Assembly (NCBI RefSeq): GCF_002078875.1
Contig: NC_034421.1
Location: 10,594,872 to 10,658,871 of the forward strand
DNA: 64,000 bases
Origin: Numida meleagris
Taxonomy: Eukaryota > Chordata > Aves > Galliformes > Numididae
Reading direction: 5' to 3'
In this document: positions 10,881 through 21,918 of the stretch, in pieces
Position numbering within the stretch: position 1 is the first letter of the stretch
Layout: each line of letters starts with the position of its first letter
Position numbers and translations under genes: made by a program
Notes under the pieces: generated by a model
What the model was told of the DNA's origin: nothing
Database searches by the model: none
What the model saw: only the letters and a program-made list of their open reading frames with translations

Positions 10881-13735
10881 GCTCAACAGGAACAGATAAT
10901 GCTTAATAAAGAATTTAACACAACAATTAAGGGCACACTTCCACCAGTGTTACATTAAACAAGGAATTCCACTGTCTTCTCTGCAAGCAAATACAGTTCA
11001 AAGTGAATTAGGGGTGCAGACCTGGGGTTGGGAGAACTGCTTTGGACGAACATTTTAGCAAGCAAAAACCAAAGTCAGTGCTGAGGATTAAGATTTGAAA
11101 GCAAGCGCTGACCTACCGAGGTCACTGGAAATTTTGTCTGTGAGGAAATCTACTGTATAATTAAATTTGCGGTTTCCTTAGTGGGACCATCATTTCCTTC
11201 CATGAACAAAAAGATAAATTTCTTAGATATTCTGTCATGGAGTCTTCTAATGTAACGAGCCTTGACAGACTGAATAAGTAACTCCGCAGCTTTTAAGAAT
11301 AATCTTTTTGATAGCAGTGATTCCCTGAGATGATAACCTTCCTAAAGACAACTAAGGAGTCTACCAATGAGCTGAGAAGCGTGGTTTTGCCAGCCACAGA
11401 GGAATTGCAGTCATGACCTTGTCCAGACTCTCTGACAGGATTTTGGCAACAATTGCAGGAATTGGAGGCTCGGGAGGAAACGCAAACTTCCTGGTTGAAG
11501 TGCCAGTTAATAAGTAATTCAGCAGGAGTGCTTGGGCCGAGCTGGAGGGGATATGGATGGCAGCAGTACATGCAGATAAGATGAGAGCAGTGGTATTGTC
11601 AGAAAGGTGCCCCTTATCTGAGGCAGCCTGAGAAGAAGTCGTCTTTCAGAAAGACCTCTTCTGAAACACGGCTTGCCTGTAACAAAATACCCGTGACTCA
11701 TTTTATTCTTCCTGTGATGTGGGCTAGCCAACAACTTCCCAAAAATTACCCAATTAACAGGTTTGAAGATATCAAAAACTCTACTCTTGCTTCCTCTGAC
11801 ATCTGCCATTTGCAGCTGCCATTTATCAGACTGGGGCTGCAGCCCTCCAGGTCCCAGAGCAAGGACTCGTTCTTACACCTAAAAATAAATCTCACTGGAT
11901 TTTATTTTATTCTAATACAAATTAGAGTGTCCAGATGAGCAGCCTGGATCTGTGATGACATGTAACTATATTCACAGAAGTTGTCCCACTTAAGTCCATG
12001 GGCAAGAAGGTTTAGAAGCCTAGGGATTATAACCAAATTCAAACCTGCATTGCATCTTCACCCATTAATTACAAACCTGAAACAAGAAGAGCATACAAAC
12101 CACCTTTATCAAGGAGTGCATAATAATGGAGCTACAGAACAGAGCAGGAGGCTTGCACCTTTTGTAGCCTCTTTCAATAACAGTTCATGGTGGCAGAGAG
12201 AAAGCAGATTGTTCCCCTGTACCTCCTCCACCTCTCCCCTCCCCGACTCCCTCTGAGGTCACACCAAGTGGCAAAGCAAATAAATGAGTACATCCAGGTT
12301 CCTCCACATCTAAAGTAGCTTGTGGAAAGTATTTTTTGCAAGTGCATACTAGAGATATCTAAAAAGAAATATGCTAAAAACACCCAGCTATGCCAGCTAT
12401 TAAACCAGATTAAGTCCAGATTCACATGCTCTTTTGATTATGATTAGAGGAGCCTCTTAATCTGCATTGACCTCTGATATCAGCAAAGGCAGTTAGTGCA
12501 CTTTGGGGCATTTGAAAGTATCCTTGGCAGAAAATGACCCTTAGCACTGGAATACTGTCAAGGTTTGCCAAGTTCGAGCATCTTCGCTGCCACAGATGGA
12601 AATCATACCCTGCCACATCTCCCCTACTAGATGAGGATAGCACTCTTCTCACTACAGTCAACCTTTTGGGGCAGAACCAAGCTCTAGTTTGTGTTAGATA
12701 ACCAACTACTGATGTTTGCACTTCTCATTCAGCGTGCAAGACGCCACGCAAGAACGGGTTATTTCTGTTTACTGTGTTTCCCTTTGCCTGCCTATCCGAC
12801 AGTAAAGAAGAAAGTTTCCTGCATCACAGTTTCTTTTTCTTTCAGTGCAAAATCAATCCTAAATTGGCCTGCATTGAACTCTGGTTACAGGATGGTTGGC
12901 TACAAGCAGACTTATGTAAACACACATCAGAGATACTCAGTACTGCAGCTGAGAGCAGACTTTCAGAAGAGTGGGCACCACGGCTCACAGCACACATTTT
13001 GGTGTCTGGATCCAGCTAATGTAAAAAGCAGTCCAACCCCAAACACATTTTAAAAGCTGGGCCTGAAGCCTTATGGAACTGCCTGCGAGAAGAAGCCAAA
13101 TCTTGAGAAAATGGGGCATTCTCTGTGGGAACCAGGCTAGCCTGAACATCTGAATGGGTGCCACATGCATGATAAACGCTTCCAAAGCCAGTTTTCCCCT
13201 TTTGACATCTGTTTGGTACCTTATCTGAAATAAACCTTTTTTTTTTTTCCTCTTGCTAATTGAGTTCATGTAACAAATTTTGTTAAAACTGAGTTATTTT
13301 AGGGAAATGGATGAAGTTACCTATGTGAACTATATGGCTGAATCCCAGGAAAAAATACTTTGTTACATCTGAATAGCATTTTCTGACAGTCTGCAGTGGT
13401 GCATTCTCCTGGCAGGGGTCCCTCCCTAAATCACACACTACAGAGTGTAAAAAAATTGATGTTTGGTATGTTACCATGAGATTCCCTGGCAAATCTATGT
13501 GCAAGCGAGCCACTTCACATGCTTTGGCAGCTATCTATTGAGAAGGAATGAAAGATAAGTTCACAACTAGGGTCGTAAGGAATGTGAGAGAGACAAATGG
13601 TTTTCTGATTGCTGTGAAGCTTCTTGGGGATACGGAAAAAAAATGTCAGCAAATTTCCAGGAGCCAGAAATGTATTCCAAGAGAATCCAAAACATATCTG
13701 TAACCTCACCCTGCCAGAGCGTGAAGGATTTGGAT
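10881..13735. other. non-coding stretch, no gene seen
   Basis: Unique sequence with a T12 run at 13237-13248. Near 11980-12012 a phrase (GTTGTCCCACTTAAGTCCATGGGCAA) recalls ancient palindromic repeats but is too decayed to call. Frames at 12691-13053 and 12422-12721 overlap antisense and show no domain. Confidence 0.55.
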
Positions 13736-13780
13736 TAAGCCCCAATCCATCAAAGTACATCAGAGTGAACATGAATTTAG
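13736..13780. repeat. possible ancient repeat fragment
   Basis: AGCCCCAATCCATCAAAGTACATCAGAGTGAAC resembles a remembered old sauropsid motif (cccaatcctgcaaagtacttacgcacatg). Single copy, weak similarity, no arms visible. Confidence 0.25.
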
Positions 13781-14641
13781 AACGTACAGCAACTTCAGGG
13801 CCACAGAAAGGGGTACAGAGTATTAAAACCGGACAGCATGCAATTCTTCCTGCAGTTTGTCTGTAATTGGAGAGCTGGAAGCATGGATGTCAAACAGAAA
13901 GCCAACAGTACCACAAAATGCAGTCACTTAAGAGATAATTAGACCTCTGGGCCTTACAGAAGTAAAACATTCTACAGTTCAGGACACGACTGTATTTTGA
14001 AGAAATACAGTGGGCAACGTATTCACAGTTCCATCCACGGCTCGCAGACCAGCGTGCCTTTAAGCAGCAAGCTTCTCTGATGTTAATCTGACTTTCCAAG
14101 GGACCTTGAGGAAAGCCTTCCTGCAGTCCCTGCCTCCCAGCCAGAGGCAGAAGGCAGTACTGGAAGGACCATGAAGATAATCCAAAGGACTGCCTCTGTA
14201 CTCAGAGCAGGAACAAAATTCCAGTACGTGACCTTCACACGTAACGTTCCGCACAGCTAGACTGTTTCTCTACCTGCATTTTGAGTCAGTACCATCACTT
14301 CCATTAAACATCTTCATTGTAGTTAGGAATGAATAATCTGCTGTTATTGTACCACAGAAGTAAGCGCGTGCCATGGTACGCCAGATGTTAATGGCGTTGT
14401 TGTATGGGGATATATGGGAGCGTAACGGCACCTCCCTGGCTCTGCCAGCAGTTGGCAGTCCATATGGTGGTGGCACACACCCCATTCTGATGGATGTTCA
14501 GCAGATGCTCTTCAAGAGCTAAATAATGCAAACAGAGGCTGGCGTGATCGATCTACAGCCCTCATAGTTCAGGCACTGCTCACAGCCAACAAATGCAGTG
14601 AGCTGGGGGAGGGGAGGGCCGTTAAAGTAGAAGTAGTCTTT
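13781..14641. other. non-coding stretch, no gene seen
   Basis: Unique sequence. It was checked for a processed pseudogene because it ends in a long A run: there is no AATAAA just upstream and no protein-like frame. A G-rich patch (GGGGGAGGGGAGGG) lies at about 14604-14617. Confidence 0.6.
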
Positions 14642-14662
14642 AAAAAAAAAAAAAAAAAAAAA
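14642..14662 (+). repeat. poly(A) tract, 21 nt
   Basis: Uninterrupted A21. No polyadenylation signal or gene-like sequence precedes it, so a simple tract is more likely than a retrocopy tail. Confidence 0.85.
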
Positions 14663-14788
14663 GTCCCAGAAAAGCTTTTGGCATTTTAAATAAGCAATTA
14701 GAGGCATTGCTGAAGAGAGAGTTGTACTCTGTTACAAAGCTTGCGAACTTTAATTAAAATATAAACATATATTCTGGAGAAAATTGCC

Positions 14789-14802
14789 TTTTTTTTTTTT
14801 TT
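14789..14802 (+). repeat. poly(T) tract, 14 nt
   Basis: Uninterrupted T14 followed by TAATTAAAT-type AT-rich sequence. Confidence 0.85.
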
Positions 14803-15679
14803 AATTAAATGATATGTTGGCCTTCAGAAATCTTTATTTGCCTCCCTTTACCTGGGATTTTCCTCAGCACACTTCTCTGTATGTGTGCATTTGTACACAT
14901 AAACACTTATGCATCCATAAAGGACTTTTCCTCATCTGAAAGTACCAGGTCCCTGAAGATTAGGACCCTCAGCTGGTGTGAATGCAACTCCTTCGTTCCT
15001 CTGCACTGCTCACACGGTTACATAAAACTATCAGAATCTTCCTGGGATAATGTTCGACTATTTTTATTGTCACAGTTAAAGAAAAATAACCTCTCTGCTC
15101 ATATCAATATTTTAGAGCATCTTCAGTGGCTAAAATTAGGTCAGGCACAGCTAAGCTGCTGGTAGTTGAGGTGAAATAAAGATCAGTAAGGTTACCTGAT
15201 AAATAGGCAGCACAGCCAGCAGCAATCATAATATTAGCACAATATGCATCAAAATCCGCTTATATGTAGGAGTCGCAAGAAATGGAAACAAATACTAAAG
15301 CCCATGGAGAAGACATAATTTATGATTCATGGGATGAGACGGGAATGCAATTTTCAGAAGAACACCACTGAAAACAAAACAATCTAAAGGAAAATGCATC
15401 AGGCATCCGTCCCTTTGAAGGAAAAAGGCGAACGAGCTGCCAGCATTGCTCCACACCTCCTCCATTTTGATACAGCAAGCAGCCGCAGGGAAATAGAAGT
15501 TAGAACTTAATATCCAAGGTCGTTAGTGTTCTCAATAACAGATTATCCTTGAAAATACGTTAAAGAAGAACATTGTTTTAAATATAAAATTGGAATAAGC
15601 CAAAATTAGCCCATAAACTTGAAATTAGAAAAAAAAAAAGAAACTTCTATGCATTGCTAATGTTTGTTAAAAAGAGCAA
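14803..15679. other. non-coding stretch, no gene seen
   Basis: AT-rich unique sequence. The plus frame 14809-15165 (118 codons) begins right after the T14 tract, has no domain and is probably chance. Confidence 0.55.
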
Positions 15680-15860
15680 GAACTGTAAGGGGTTTAATGC
15701 TTAATGTGAATTAACTCAGCCATGTATATTACACAGCCAAAGTCATAGAAATGGCCGTCTAAATTGATTCTGGAACTGGTAGGCCTGCAGCAGATTTGCA
15801 AATGATAATGCATATATTAATAGATACTTTCACTAATTTCACTAATGACTAATTTTAATG
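15680..15860. promoter_or_regulatory. AT-rich block with conserved-element look
   Basis: Dense TAAT/ATTA and related short motifs (GAATTAACTCA, TTTGCAAATGATAATGCAT, TATTAATAG, CACTAATTTCACTAATGACTAATTTTAATG) without tandem regularity and without long frames. That texture is typical of vertebrate developmental enhancers, but conservation cannot be judged from one sequence. Confidence 0.25.
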
Positions 15861-17208
15861 AGAAATTTGGCTTTCTAGATGAACAGAAATATTCCATCAC
15901 TTGTACACGTGCAAAGAATGCCATATCCCAGGGCAGACTGCACCAGCCACAACCCAGCCTCGCCCCTGCAACCCCTGCCCAGCCCCGCACACAGAGTCAC
16001 CACCTGCACAGCGCCGGCCTGCAGGGCTGGTGCATCTCACACAGTGCTGCTGGATTCCAGAAAATGGATCCCCTTCAGCTTTAGGAATAGATAGCTAATG
16101 GCTGCAGCTTGAGGAGTTGCTGGGGAAGGAAACGCGTACTAAATTGGCTGATAGACAGAATATGGATCCCTCAAAGAACTGCAAAAAGCAGAACCCCGAC
16201 TGCACGCGCAGATCAGAAGCTCCTTGCACGGAGCCGTGGCACTGCAGCAGCAGGACTGCACCTCCACACGGGAGAGGCACAGCGAGCTGCGTGCTGCAGC
16301 CACGTCTGGTCAGTGACGGGGCAAAGGAGGGCATCGTCTGTGACAGACAGAAGCTCCTCAGGACTCGTCTCCAATCCTGTAAGCCCGTCAGCTGAGACTG
16401 CCTGCAGTCCTGCAAATGGCACAAGGAAAAGTCGGATGAACTCCCTGTTCCAAGGTCCAGGGGAAAGCCACCGGAACAGCCTTATGCACTGCTGGTGGTC
16501 CTGCATGCAATCGCTTGATTCCTACAAGGCATTGTTAAAAATATATATATAAAAAATTCCACTTCCAGTCCATAGGATCGACTTTTCCAGTTACCGCACA
16601 ACCAGACAGGTACCATGTCCAATGTCTTTCTCTATCGCTTCGATCTGGTCTTCCACCACCTCAGATTCAGTCTGGACCCTATATCTCAGTGAATGGAAAA
16701 GTTATTTCAGCTGCAGCATTACCTGTAGGGTCTTTAAGCTCTCTTTCTTTTTCTCTAAGTTTGATTTATCTTGCAACTAAAGCAGCTTCACAATGCACAC
16801 ACGCAGAGACTCATTATCACTGTTTCTGCCTTCAAAAGACTCTGGGAGTTCCTCAGACCCATTCAAAACCTCTTCCACTTTCAAGTGCCATCAAACATTA
16901 TTCAGTAACTGTAATGTGAATATCCAGACACAGTTTGTGTCTGATCTTTGTGGCCACCAAATTGTTACTTCCTTTCTTCCCTCATTCATTATATATACAG
17001 CTTTTTTGTTTTAAATCTCTGCTTTCACATTGCCTTATAACTAGGATGCTTTTCTGGGCAGCACAATTTTGTTCTTATTTGTATAATTGTGCCTTTGTGG
17101 GCATTCAATAAATCCTTCTTGAAAATTTCCAGCTTTTATTGCATTAGTGTGACTAGTCAACAATGCTGATAATTGTTGCAAGCTTTGAAAAAACCCAGCA
17201 ACAGGTAA
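15861..17208. other. non-coding stretch with one GC-rich patch
   Basis: GC-rich at about 15940-16470, where frames overlap on both strands (16109-16552 plus, 16095-16424 minus); none has a domain. A short (AT)5 run sits at 16541-16550. AT-rich and featureless after that. Confidence 0.5.
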
Positions 17209-17290
17209 AGTCACAGAACAATTTGGGTTGGAAGGGACCACGGGAGGCCATCCAACTCAACCCTCTGCTCAGAGCAGTCAATGAGAACCC
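17209..17290 (-). mobile_element. CR1 LINE 3'-end fragment, minus strand
   Basis: AGTCACAGAACAATTTGGGTTGGAAGGGACC, then CATCCAACTCAACCCTCTGCTCAGAGCAG is the reverse complement of a CR1 3' untranslated end (tcacagaat...ggttggaagggacc...ccaac...tgctcagagcag). Only about 80 bp survive, so the copy is strongly 5'-truncated, as most CR1 copies are. No coding part remains. Confidence 0.85.
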
Positions 17291-17498
17291 TGCACACCTG
17301 TGCCTATGTGCCTTATTTCATGTGCACTGAGCACAGGTTCGGATTCCAAACGTCAAGGCAAAAGCAGCAACATCAGTGAGTCGCTCCTCTTGTCCCTCAT
17401 AATTAACGCAATATTTCTCTCTCTCAAGCAGCCCCTCCAGCCCGCCAGCAAACTTCAGTAACCAGACAAGTAGGCTGCCTTAAGTTGCCACGCAGTGA
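17291..17498. other. short non-coding gap
   Basis: Unique sequence between a CR1 end and a splice-acceptor-like site. A GGTTCGGATTCC at 17336-17347 resembles a tRNA B box, but no A box or cloverleaf surrounds it. Confidence 0.6.
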
Positions 17499-17581
17499 GC
17501 TTTTCTCCCTGTGTTTTGCAGATACCTACCCAAGAATCATCAAGCAGCACGCCCTTCTTCAGTTTACTAGATGAAAATTTA
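17499..17581 (+). other. splice-acceptor-like site followed by short open frame to a stop
   Basis: TTTTCTCCCTGTGTTTTGCAG (about 17500-17520) is a good pyrimidine tract ending in CAG. One frame after it stays open for 21 codons to TAA near 17586 and reads serine-rich, then PFFSLLDENLN. This is what a small terminal exon would look like, but such sites occur by chance every few kilobases and I do not recognise the peptide. Confidence 0.15.
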
Positions 17582-20500
17582 AACTAAGCCAGTATGTTAG
17601 ACACAGTGTGGTAGGTATTTGTGAACAGTTCATAGTCTCTGCCACAAAATGGCCTGCCATTGTTTTTAACTCACATTTTACCCACGCAAAACATTTTTTA
17701 AGCAATTTTTTTTCTGCTCAGGCATCTGTCAGCATTTCCTTTATTTCAGATCTGAGATCACATACAATTCCTCAACTTATTTGGACTCCAGCATTACCCT
17801 ACAGAAAGCCAGAACTAAATCTTTCACATCTCCATTTGTGACTGAATTTCTCATAGCCCTAATGTTTAATTTGTAAAATGCTCTGGTGGGGCTAGCCACT
17901 CATCAGTCTTTCACATAAATACAGACCACAGTGCAAGCACTCAGCAAGAAGCCATGTGGGAAGACATACTTCAAAGAAATGGCGGGGTCTCTCCCCTCCT
18001 AATCCTTCCCACATCCCTTGCAAAGATCATTCCCGTAAGTATTAGGCACAATCCTATAAATCAGCAGAAGATTTGGTCTTGATAGCTGTGCCATCTTGTG
18101 TTATATATTGCCCTGAAACACTTTCAGCTAATTTCAGTTTTATGAAAAGTCAGAGAAAGTCTTTACAGGCTTCATATATTGACCTAGTGACATATAAGTC
18201 TTTTCCCTTGTTAGACTGTGGTCTTGCTTTCCACCTTCTCTGCAAAATAAATCAGTAACTAGATCTCCTTTAAGAGGTGAGGTGGTAAGCTTTTCTTATG
18301 CCAGCAGCTTACACCTAGCATGATACAAACTTCATGCAAGTGGGACACCGGCAGATGTAGAGGGGGGTCTTGAGGACACACAGTAGTTTATATGCACATG
18401 CAAGGAATTATAACTCCCCTCTAAGAGTCTTCATTAGTTCTGGGTGCTCCTAGATCCCAGGGAAAGTATCCTGTAGCACTTTGAAGCTGCCACCCCTAAC
18501 ACAGCTGGTGATCCAATGGGAAGGAGGCTCATACTTTGCTCATAGTCACTAGACAGCGTCCCCAGACAGGAGACACATTGCTAGATAGGACACTCAAGAA
18601 CTTAGTACAGGTCACAAAAAACAGCAAGAGCAAAGGCGAAGCATTTGAACTAAAATACTTTTGGAATAAAATAATCCAATTCCTTTACGAGAGATGCCAT
18701 GTCACTAACTTTGAGCAAATGGTTGAATATGACAGGATTTTGGAAATGTGAATAAAACAAAGTTAAAGAGGACACCAGAAGATACCAACATAAGCTGAGA
18801 CATTCCCAATGTAGTTGATCAATAACTTGATAATAATACAAAGACAACTGACAATAGATCAGCAGTAGATTTTTCCGTTAGCATCATGAGAGAAGTTTAA
18901 TCATAGATACAGTACCTTTCAAGACACCAATGCAAGCTGTTTGTAAAAAGATAAAAGATATTTCTAATAAACAGCTGGCAGAGGAAATACTGAAAACTGG
19001 AAAGGAAAACAAGCACACATTAGATGCAAGTTTACACATGAGAATATTCAAGTTGCGCTGGTTCCTGCTGCTGCATAGGAGAGTGGGAGAGATTAAGGTG
19101 AGGGTTACTCTTGATGTGACTGGTACCAGAGTCAAAGGTACATAACATAGAAGAGTGCATTGGGTAAAGGATACCACAGACTGGAGTCTGATACAGTTAG
19201 AATCAGAACGTGTAAACAATGGAAACATACAGAAAAATAGCTACAACAAACAATGAATGAGATCAGAAGAGATGCTATTGCTGGAAGATCTGACAGTATC
19301 AGATGGATGCCAAAATTCCTCCTAAAATAATCTATAACAGGAAACCAAGCAGGGTGCAGGTAGCCCTGGAGAGGCTCTAGCAGATTTCTGTTCAATGAAT
19401 TCTGTTACCCAGATATTCCTTTGTAGTTCTCAAAAACCTTTAAGGCTCCTGGTCAGTAAAGTTTGGAAAAGATTCAAACTTCAGCTGTGCAGTGTCAGCA
19501 TATATTCCTCTCTCTGCTAACTAAAGCACAGCGTTAGCAAAAAAAGCAGTTCTGTAAAACAAGGGCATGAATTTCACTTTCATTCTCTCTGTATGATTTC
19601 CAGATCAAGCAATTAATCCCTCCCTGGAACCTTCTCCTGATAAGTGTCCCTCACTTGTGCCAACAGGGATTCCCCCGTTTCCTGGGAGCTGTCTCTAGTC
19701 AACACTGAAGAGCTAAAGCTTGAACCTGCGTGAAACAAACTGAAACTTCCAAGTGAGAAATAACCCCAAGAAAGTGGGGACAAGGACTCAAGAATTACTG
19801 AGAAGGAGTCGTCAATTCTGGAAAGACCCTAACCCAGACTTGTCTTTACAGCTTCTGACTCAATGGGATATAACAGTCGCACCAAGGTCCCAGTGGTTGT
19901 CTCACCTCATTTAAACTGAGGTGAAAGGCAGAACTTGAAATCTTAGTAGTTCCTTGCTCAGAGGATGGTGGTAGCATCTGTGCCAAAAATTAAATTCAGT
20001 TTAAAGATCAAACATCTCTAAATCTGCACATTACCACCAATTAACGTGTCCCTTTGATTGAGGATTTACAACTGCACTTCTCTTACCAAATGCTGTCCTT
20101 CATTACACATACAGTTTCCATTCGCTTCCCTGGAAGTGGACTAAGTGTATCGCAGCCATTGCTTCACAGCTAACAATGAATGGCTTAGCTCCTGTCACAA
20201 GTATTCAAACTGCCTTGTATCACCCCAGAGCTCTCTAGAAGGACGGCAAGACCAGATTGCCCGTACCAGGGGTGACACAGGCACATGGGTAACATCACAT
20301 TCGGGTATTAAGTGAGGAGTGTCCGTCAGGCCACATAGCAGTGAATCTTCACAGGTGTTCACACACGCATAGCAAGAAGCAAACAACCAGTTAGCAGTGA
20401 TGCACTGCCTGCCTTCTGAAATCACAAGCCCCCATAGCCTACAAAATGCGCTGCTTTGGTTTATAATCAAACCGAATTATGGGTGAACATAATGCACCTA

Positions 20501-21851
20501 AATAGAAACAGGGAACACCCAAGCACAGGCAGAGAAGTAATGCTGCCTGAGAGGGGAAAAGCAGACGACAGAAAGTTGTGTAATATGACGGAAAGGAAAA
20601 TGCTGCAGTGTCTGGAGATCTGAAGCACATTCTCTCTCCCTTCCCACACATCTTCTCATCAAAATAACTGTGTATTGCAAGTCTTTCCAACAGATGTAGG
20701 AAGAGTCTTCTGGATGTGTTTATGTTTTTTCTAACCTTAATCTATTTTCACCTTAGAGATGCAAAATAAGAGTGTTTACCAGCATTTAGTTATCTCACAA
20801 TTGCAGTACCTCATGAGCAAATCAATATAACATTCAGATGCATTTTTTTTGCTTGTATTACAACTAGTTAACAGGAAACTTTTGGAAGAGGTAAAAGCAT
20901 ATCCACAAATAAGTACAACACAGAGATACTCAGCAGGACTGGAAGAATAGAGCAGACATACAGGAATACGGCAAGTCTCTGATGTGTGAGATTTATATTG
21001 GATCTATTATTCCCAACTTCCTTTGCTTATCTCAAGTAGTAGAGGAATACATTCAAATAAGAGATGGAGGTTTCTTAACATTCAAAGTCTATCTAAACCA
21101 ATGTTTGATTTAGCATTCCTATAAACTGAAGTAATCCCCTTTTATTGCAAGTCCTCACAATTAGTAGCTTGCAAATGCAGACAAGACCTCAGTCTACCAG
21201 TGTGCAAGTGTGCTGCTACCGGGGGAAAAATTTTAGGTTCCTCACATTATGACAATTCAAACTGCTGTGAACTGGTGAACTACAGTGCTGGAGCAAAGAC
21301 GAATTAAACTGCACTAATTTCTGGATCTCCCATTGCACACAGCAAGAACAGGAGGCCAAGAGGTTAGTGTGGTTTGGAGAGCCAGGAGTGCAACAAACAG
21401 AATTTCAACCGTCTTCACAAGAAGCACTGGTCAGCTGGGGTTTAGAGTTAATTTGGTTTCCACCCATTAAAATTATATGTTCCAAACATAAAAGTCATAA
21501 AAGGCCTATAAAAGTGAGAGCACTTGCACACTGAATAACTTTGGAAATTGGGTTGGCTGGCGGGTGAGTTGCAGCAGGCACAGGGGCAACACAGGCAGCC
21601 ATCCTCCAGCAGCACAGGGTGCACGCGCTCCCCAGCATCCAACCCTCCCTAAAAAACAGCCATCTCACATTAGCTGAGCCAAACACCATCAACAAAGGAC
21701 ACAAAACAGCACTGAAAAACAGGGTGCTCACCCTTCTTCCCCAGGTAACACCCCATGATCCAAGAAGTTCAGCTATGGATTTACACATGCTGGTACACTA
21801 ACAGCCAAGTTCTTAAAGAGCAGGCTGCCAGAGCACACCAAGGACTGTGTC
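17582..21851. other. non-coding stretch, no gene seen
   Basis: More than 4 kb of AT-rich unique sequence. A lysine-rich pair of plus frames at 18536-18751 and 18930-19145 was considered and not accepted. No repeat family recognised; scattered short A or T runs only. Confidence 0.55.
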
Positions 21852-21918
21852 TTCAGGTGATGTAAATCTGCTCGGCTTCACTGAGCTGCAGTAATTTACA
21901 CCAGCTGAGGGATGGACC
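21852..21918. repeat. ancient palindromic repeat relic
   Basis: GATGTAAATCTGC (about 21858-21870) and GCAGTAATTTACACCAGCTGAGGG (about 21889-21912) have inverted TGTAAATC/AATTTACA arms around CTTCACTGAGCTG. From memory, the phrase atttacaccagctgagga recurs in an old interspersed element of bird and turtle genomes. The family is unnamed here. Confidence 0.45.

Noticed and set aside
14580..14662. Processed pseudogene ending in A21
   Set aside because: No AATAAA upstream, no protein-like sequence, no visible target-site duplication.
16109..16552. 147-codon plus frame with overlapping minus frames
   Set aside because: GC-rich patch with few stops on both strands; no recognisable protein similarity.
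17336..17347. GGTTCGGATTCC resembling a tRNA B box
   Set aside because: One base too long for the consensus, no A box at the right distance, no cloverleaf.
18536..19145. Two lysine/glutamate-rich plus frames suggesting a possible diverged gene
   Set aside because: Different frames separated by stops, no known motif, and the plus strand is simply A-rich there.
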